Source: Coriolopsis trogii (Eukaryota > Basidiomycota > Agaricomycetes > Polyporales > Polyporaceae). From it: a stretch of DNA of 64,000 nucleotides. Shown in pieces: positions 58,505 to 64,000 of the stretch. Position 1 is the first letter of the stretch; each line of letters starts with the position of its first letter. The notes under the pieces were generated by a model. The model was not told the origin of the DNA, searched no databases, and worked only from the letters and a program-made list of their open reading frames with translations. A program made the position numbers and the translations under genes. Location: assembly GCA_020543525.1 (NCBI GenBank), contig JAHYIO010000036.1, positions 2,728,001 to 2,792,000 on the forward strand, given 5' to 3'.

Positions 58505-59182
58505 GAACCTGGAGGTCATCACCCAACAGAAGCAGCCGATCTCTGTGCCAAGGGTCGGCATCTCAGGCGCAGCCTCAGGAATACATGCCATGGCGCTCCC
58601 AGACAGGAGCGAGCAGAAGGTGAGCACCATCGGAGAGGCGGCGAGGTCTGCTTGCTCACCGTGATGTTCTCCCTTAGATGGGCCCCCGCTCGGACAGCAT
58701 CAGTTTTAGCGTCGAGAAAAGGTGGTCCATCTCGTCTAGGGGTGAAGAAGTATAGATTACTGCATCCTAAGGAAATTAAATTGCTTGGGCAGCTTGAGTT
58801 GTACCACTCGATATGTTGTCGAGCTCGAGACTGGTACCGGTATGGTGGATGGACATGCACTACACCTGCCGACACGTTTCAGATATTTTTGAGAGAGTTG
58901 TCTCGCCGTTCGTCATTGAAAAGGTCGGTCGTGTTCATTATGGCCCCGCGGCGGTGACGTGCAGCCTGAGAAGAGAGGTGACTCGGAGATAAGCGCCTCA
59001 TGCAAGTATCGAGAGGAACCTACCGGGCCGGTTTAGCCGGACGCTGGCCCTCAGCCGCTGCGCTGAGGCTCAGCGTATCCTGCCGCAAACAGTCGCGCCG
59101 GGCCTGATTCTAACCATCATCATACCCGACTTCCGTGTTCAGATCTCAGAGCCTTGCAGGGCTAGCTAGCCGAGTGTCAACC
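58505..59182. other. Intergenic region
   Basis: Upstream region of DAD2; contains no other gene that I can support. Confidence 0.45.
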
Positions 59183-59657
59183 ATGCGCGCGTCCATGGCC
59201 GCGTCTCGCCAGTCCCAGCTACCAAGTTCTGTGTCTACTGCCGCGGCCGTGGCGAAACTCCTCGAAAAGAAGAAAGAGCTCGAAGCCGTCGCTGCACTCG
59301 AGAGGGCCAGTGCGCAGTTCCTGAAGCGTATCGAGGACTTCGGAGACGACTTTGACGTCATAGCAGATGCAGGAATAGGTGAGTGTGCTCGTTTGCATTG
59401 TGCGACGGTGTCGATTATCGGAAGCGCTGTGCAGTACATGGGCAGGTTTTGGACCAGTGGCCGAACATGTTCCGGATCCTCAGCTTGTTGTGTACGCGTG
59501 TTTCGATTCTCTACCTTCTTGAAGCTGACCCTAGCTCTAAGTGGCGCAGAGGGAGAGGAATCCTGCGGCCGAGAACACATCGGCTGTGACTACAGGCGAA
59601 CGACTTGTCCGTGTGCCCGTAGAAGAGCTCCGTCAGACCGGATTCAACACTGCTTGA
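59183..59657 (+). CDS. DAD2: DASH complex subunit DAD2
   Basis: Subunit of the Dam1/DASH ring that couples kinetochores to spindle microtubules. Three exons, 59183-59378, 59435-59491 and 59542-59657, give 122 residues. The coiled-coil core AKLLEKKKELEAVAALERAS, then FLKRIEDFGDDFDVIADAG, and the conserved VHGQVLDQWPNMFRILSL identify Dad2. The C-terminal ERLVRVPVEELRQ motif is the end seen in fungal Dad2 proteins. The start is placed at 59183 (MRASMAASRQSQ), in line with family length; the frame is open further upstream. Its small size fits DASH subunits. Single-copy cell-division gene unrelated to the surrounding duplicated material. Confidence 0.9.
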
Positions 59658-60115
59658 CCGACGAACATATTTTTAACGAGGTTCCTTCTTTGTTTCTCTG
59701 GCAATCTGCCAGGTCTCGGCGATGTTGCGTGTGAGGCTGGCGGCATTTTCTTCAGGTGCGATGGCGTTCTTCGACCTGAGTATAGCATGCTCACTCTTTC
59801 ACGATATACCAGAGTATCACACACTCCCATTGTAATTGCTCCCACAATCTGTTATCAGCAATCACAGCCTGGGTGAAATGTGGCCAGACGTCTTTGTTCC
59901 GGCTGTCATAAACCCCGCCGCCCCTTTTGAGAGATGCCACAACATCACAACAAACCTGGATGACACTTCGTCCAAAAGCACTTCGCCTTTGGAAACGTCA
60001 TACTGGTTGCCATGCCGGCTGCCACTTGGACGGCAAGGACAATAACAGACACGAGTAAGCGCGCGCTCAGTCACGGGTCGAGGACCCTAGGACCTGGGGC
60101 TGTATGTTGGGGGCG
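59658..60115. other. Intergenic region
   Basis: Downstream flank of DAD2 and upstream region of the first TATA-box peptide unit. No other gene is seen. Confidence 0.4.
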
Positions 60116-60122
60116 TATAAAA
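60116..60122 (+). promoter_or_regulatory. TATA box of peptide unit A
   Basis: TATAAAA, 79 nt before the ATG at 60195. The same spacing (80 nt) recurs in unit B. Confidence 0.6.
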
Positions 60123-60194
60123 GTCTCCCTTCCACGCCCTGAGAGGAATCACCACATTCTCTCCTCTCACGTTGAAGCCTGTCTCTCTTCTGCC

Positions 60195-60296
60195 ATGGGT
60201 ACTCGCTTCATACGCTCGCGCTATGCGCCTTCGCCGTATCACTCACAGATAAACTTCTCAATACGGTCTTCCTACGAAGATCTCCCCCAAACCTGA
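60195..60296 (+). CDS. Short peptide frame, unit A (possibly decayed)
   Basis: ATG to stop gives 33 residues, MGTRFIRSRYAPSPYHSQIN at the start, with the element HSQINFS shared exactly with unit B at 63052. Shortly after that element the frame ends, while another frame continues as ISPKPEPIASGHGSEGG, resembling the SPKAAPE segment of unit B. So the unit is probably a frameshifted copy of a longer gene, or it uses a splice I cannot place. It has its own TATA box and a pyrimidine-rich leader. I do not recognise a function. Confidence 0.35.
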   Translation: MGTRFIRSRYAPSPYHSQINFSIRSSYEDLPQT

Positions 60297-62971
60297 GCCC
60301 ATTGCTTCTGGTCATGGCAGTGAGGGGGGCGTTGTAGCGAAGGTCCTTCAAGTGAGTCGCACGCTAGCATTCTACGTTGACCGATGGCCAATGAAAATAT
60401 CCACTTTCTCACTACTCGCCTGTGGTACGATACCTATTAGGACAAGGCCTAGTCGCCCTCTTCCCTCCCGGACATCACCATGTCGCCTAGTCGATCAGAG
60501 TCCAAGCAAAGGGCCTCGACACGTATGATGAACGCGGACAGTCGTCCATGGACCATGAAGCAGCTCGGTTGTTCAGGATCCATGCCTCCTCCTCCACTCG
60601 GAACCAACGCCCCCTTCTAGTCGTGACTGCTCGAGCTGGACCATGACATATGTGCGCGGCATCAGATACGTAACCGAAACCGCCGTCGAGCGCGATCGCC
60701 ATGCTACTCTACCGCGCGGTTTCTGCGAAGAGGCGGTCGAGAACACTAGCACGCACACCACCGAGCCACTCACAGTCGCACCGCTGGAACACCTTGAGGT
60801 GATCGTCGGTGTATGCCACGCTACGCGAGCTGCGGGCTACGCGATGAGGAAGAGACCTGGATCGACCCAACACGCGATTCGGACTTCCCCTCTCGCTGGA
60901 AGGCTAACCAATCGACATGTGGGAGATAACCTGGCTACGTCTTGCGCGCACACCGATGGGCGTGGATCATGTAGGTCCAAACGACACATCACCTATGCAC
61001 CCATCCACCCGCGACAGGCTCGCGTCGCTCTCCGCGTACCACCCAGTCACACCCCCCATCGCAGACCAGAGGACTTGATGGCCGTTTCGAGGGACCTTGT
61101 AAGCTAGGGGGTCAAGATGGGAGGTTGCGGTGAGTAGCCGATTACTCCCACGCCTAGGTGGTTATAGCTTACTGACATGAAGGCCCTTGACGTACATAGA
61201 TCGTCCTGCCGGACTGCCAACAAACATATCAAGCCGGCGGTTGCACATTGGGCGATTTGCCTTGATGAGGCGGGTCATACTAGATGACTCGGCGCTGAGG
61301 GATCCGAAGGCTACATTTCCAACGCTTCACACATCATCCACCCTCCGTCTGTGATTTAGCATAGAATAGCGATAAAAATGCTGTTCGATGTCATGGTACG
61401 GTATCTGACCGTTTGTGGGATGCTCAGCGCTCGTGAGGGTCGTAGCCGTATGTTCAGTAACAAATGAAGCTATAGAGGTGGCTAGTTGGTGGGTGAGATC
61501 GATCTGCTCTGAGTTGAGGGAAGCAAGTGTAAGGCCATAGAGAGCGCAGAAGTCTAAGCGAAGGCATGCGCGAGCATCCCAATACCGTGTGACCGAGGTG
61601 GTCCGTCGCGGACAGTCGGACCATGACAGGCGCTTCTGCTTCCTACTCCCAACCGCGACGTCGATCCTGCCTGTTCCTCTCCTCCGTTGATCTCATCTCC
61701 ACTTGCGGCCTTTTGACCAACTGGTGCCGTAATTGCCACATACACGACACATTTTGAGAGTTACACCTGCGATTGAAGTGCATCTCGTCGAGGAGGCATC
61801 GATGCATCCCTGTCCTCCAGGCTGGTTGACCTCAACATGGAGACAATGGCCGCACCTACATCTGTCTTCTCATTCAGGTACGCATGAAACTTCAATCTAC
61901 ACATGTTGCATGTATGGAGGCGTTGTGTAAACGCGGCTCGTCGTCATTCAACATGGGCACGATACGTTTGTCCATTCAAGACGTCTCGTCACTTCGCATG
62001 CTCTGTCCACCGCTCGTTCCTCCACTCACTTTGGAGAATTCCTCTCCTCTCATGGTTTACTATCTGCTACTAACGATTCACTCTATTCTTTGCATGTCCA
62101 TGCTACTTCCACCACGAGATCCGGACTCAACACGATGATGAACCCCGGTCTTCGTGCAGGCTATTGCTATCCACATCTCTCAGACATCCATTATGTCATT
62201 CCTTCTATTTTGCAGCAGTGTCGAGTATGATCACGCTGGCCGACACTGTCCTCCTGTGCCATGCGCTTCACTGCGGTCGGTATCATATCAGCATAGTAGA
62301 GTCCGACAGAAATCGAGGCTGAGGTGCATATATTAGGCAGAGTTTGCGGCAAAGCTCATGGCATTGTGTACGCATTCTGCGAGCGTTCAGTAAGTGCATG
62401 TATCTCGTCGTAGTGTGCTCAAGGATTGGTCTTCAGAGTCTAGCCCCATTGCAAATCTCGGTGTTATCGAACGAAGTCCTCATTCAGGCAGTACGTAACT
62501 GATTCATACAGGGCACGAAACAACAATGTCATCATTATGCTAACCTCTCGATGAGGTGGGCGCGACATGGTGAGCGTTCAGCACGATGTCATCGGTGACA
62601 TGTCCATGTCAATTTGGTTTGCAGCATCCATTCCCAAGCGGCCACACTCTGACGTACTTCAACGCCCCTTTTGTCCTTCTTCCATTGTGGCGTTCGCACC
62701 CTCCGGGCGGCACAGGTTATGACAAGATTAGATCGTGGACCGGCCTAAGCTTGCTAAGATCCTGGTCGAACGTTATTGTTCCGATAGTCGCCTGCCACTC
62801 CGGTGACATCCCAGAGCCAAATCCACATTGACGACCAGGCCATGTTTACACCGCTTTTGGACACAACAACGGCCACGGAACAATATTGCCGCGTCTGGGA
62901 CACAATGGACGCAAAGCAGCCACCAGGGCTGTGAATCAAAGTCGAGAGGCCGTAACCCGAGCCTCGCGGCG
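60297..62971. other. Gene-poor region
   Basis: Contains only unsupported frames; a 154-codon frame at 60643-61107 shows no recognisable family, and I could not connect it to unit A by splicing. No tRNA or transposon structure was seen. Confidence 0.35.
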
Positions 62972-62979
62972 TATAAATA
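62972..62979 (+). promoter_or_regulatory. TATA box of unit B
   Basis: TATAAATA, 80 nt before the ATG at 63052; placement mirrors unit A. Confidence 0.6.
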
Positions 62980-63051
62980 GGCACCCCGCCAACGCGGGAG
63001 GACATCGGCGTTCCTCTCCTCTCTCTCAGCCTAGCTCACCACCCATCCACC

Positions 63052-64000
63052 ATGGGAACTCCACTCCTGCGACTGCGCGATGTCGCGCATTCTCTACCTC
63101 ACTCACAGATAAACTTCTCAAGAGCCAACGCTCTCTTCAGCCCGAAGGCTGCTCCCGAGGTCGCATTCCACCGACGCATAGGACGCAAGCTGGAGACTCT
63201 CTAGGGCGCAGGTGTCCAGAGGGTTGCGCAAGGGCAAATATGCATCCCTTTCACCAGTCTTCTCAAACGCCGCCCGTGTCCTTAGACATTCCATTCTTTG
63301 AGGACATAGGCCTGGTGTCCGTCAACGTGACGCGTGTCTTGACGACTATGAACCGGAGTGAGTGCTCACCTCGTATCTTCGGAGCAGGCCTGATGATATG
63401 TGCCCCGAACTTCGACAGCCCTCATCGTACATGCCACACGCTCAGACAATGGTACAAGATAGCTTGTGCGGAGCTTACGAGGACACAAGGTACGTGACAC
63501 TCTCTCCGGTCCCCGCCCAATGCCCTGACCGTATCTGGCTGCTCCATGCAGGTTGCCTGAGGAACATCCGGTGCCGCACGTTGAGACACTTGGCAGAGGC
63601 ACCGAGTACACGCCGCCGAGTGGAGCAGGAGGACAACCGCCCTTGAACACCGAATCCAGGCATTCGTCTCTCGCATGGTCCCTTTACCATGATCCTCAAC
63701 ACGACAGGAGCATAGAACCCCGACGATCCGTCAGCACCGCACCCAACCGGCCGCCACTGGACTCAAACCGTGCCCTCCCCCGGCACCCCGCCGTCGCGAC
63801 CACCGGCGTGTTTATCCATGTCGACTGGTGGGACAAGGAGACCGGAGGGCGACATCAATCCTCCGGGACGCGAATCTGCCAGGGGGGAACGAAGCGCGTG
63901 AGGATCCGTTCAAGTGGGTCCGTCCACGCCGAACAGCCCGCCATGTCAGGCGATTCGGACGACTTGGCGCTGAGCTGTCCGTACGCCGTCCGCTATACTT
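63052..64000 (+). CDS. Gene of unknown function, unit B (runs off the window)
   Basis: Start at ATG 63052 behind a TATA box and CT-rich leader. Exons 63052-63159, 63205-63275, 63310-63357, 63388-63489 and 63552-64000 keep a single frame that is still open at the window end; the last exon is 449 nt without a stop. Introns 2 and 3 would be only 34 and 30 nt; skipping the small exon between them (one intron, 63276-63387) is also in phase and may be more natural. The N-terminus MGTPLLRLRDVAHSLPHSQI contains the HSQINFS element shared with unit A. The rest is Pro/Arg/Ser-rich, low in hydrophobic residues and probably disordered (for example TPPSGAGGQPPLNTES). No domain recognised. Incomplete at its 3-prime end because of the window boundary. 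Confidence 0.5.

Noticed and set aside
60643..61107. 154-codon open frame
   Set aside because: No family signature, arginine-rich composition typical of chance frames in GC-rich DNA, and no splice path to unit A could be found.
1..64000. CRISPR arrays, bacterial-type operons, ribosomal RNA genes
   Set aside because: None seen; all recognisable genes are eukaryotic with spliceosomal introns.

Overview
The window looks like a piece of an Agaricomycete (basidiomycete) genome, most probably a polypore-type fungus. The evidence is dense genes with many 45-75 nt GT-AG introns, fungal forms of core genes, and several protein families I know only from mushroom-forming fungi (the LxNDDVL F-box proteins, DUF6534-type seven-helix membrane proteins, a HET-domain protein). 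Splice sites were assigned by eye from consensus sites, phase agreement and protein family fit.

Layout, left to right. 1-8.8 kb: a gene-poor start, then the dual-specificity phosphatase PPS1 (+) facing a medium-chain dehydrogenase (-). 8.8-16.5 kb: three accessory genes on the + strand: a HET-domain protein, a multi-helix membrane protein and a 10-exon gene of an unknown Agaricomycete family. 17-19.4 kb: galactokinase (-) and an intron-bearing tRNA-Leu(CAA) (-). 20.2-25.9 kb: a minus-strand tandem array of F-box genes, with two intact genes, one pseudogene and two relics of the C-terminal exons. 26-27.7 kb: a 604-bp hAT-like MITE with perfect 8-bp target duplications, then two small paralogous basic-peptide genes. 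28-30.9 kb: a 17-exon gene that combines an N-terminal helical bundle with a degenerate protein-kinase fold, the layout of MLKL. 31-40.9 kb: housekeeping genes ATM1, a 7TM protein, a large leucine-rich-repeat protein and, divergently, ribosomal protein eS10. 41.8-45.3 kb: two membrane proteins. 46.3-55.5 kb: a plus-strand F-box array of three intact genes; two of them are each preceded by a copy (one intact, one decayed) of a small gene with DYAxAF repeats. 56.4-58.5 kb: a DUF6534-type membrane protein built of about 20 exons, some only 10-14 nt. 59.2-59.7 kb: the DASH subunit DAD2. 60.1-64 kb: two related TATA-box units encoding peptides that share HSQINFS; the second runs off the window end.

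The core genes (PPS1, GAL1, ATM1, RPS10, DAD2, LRR protein) are single copies with no shared pathway. The accessory material between them is rich in rapidly duplicating F-box genes and in two candidate self/non-self or cell-death proteins (HET and the MLKL-like pseudokinase). I infer a fast-evolving, immunity-like block embedded among conserved genes.
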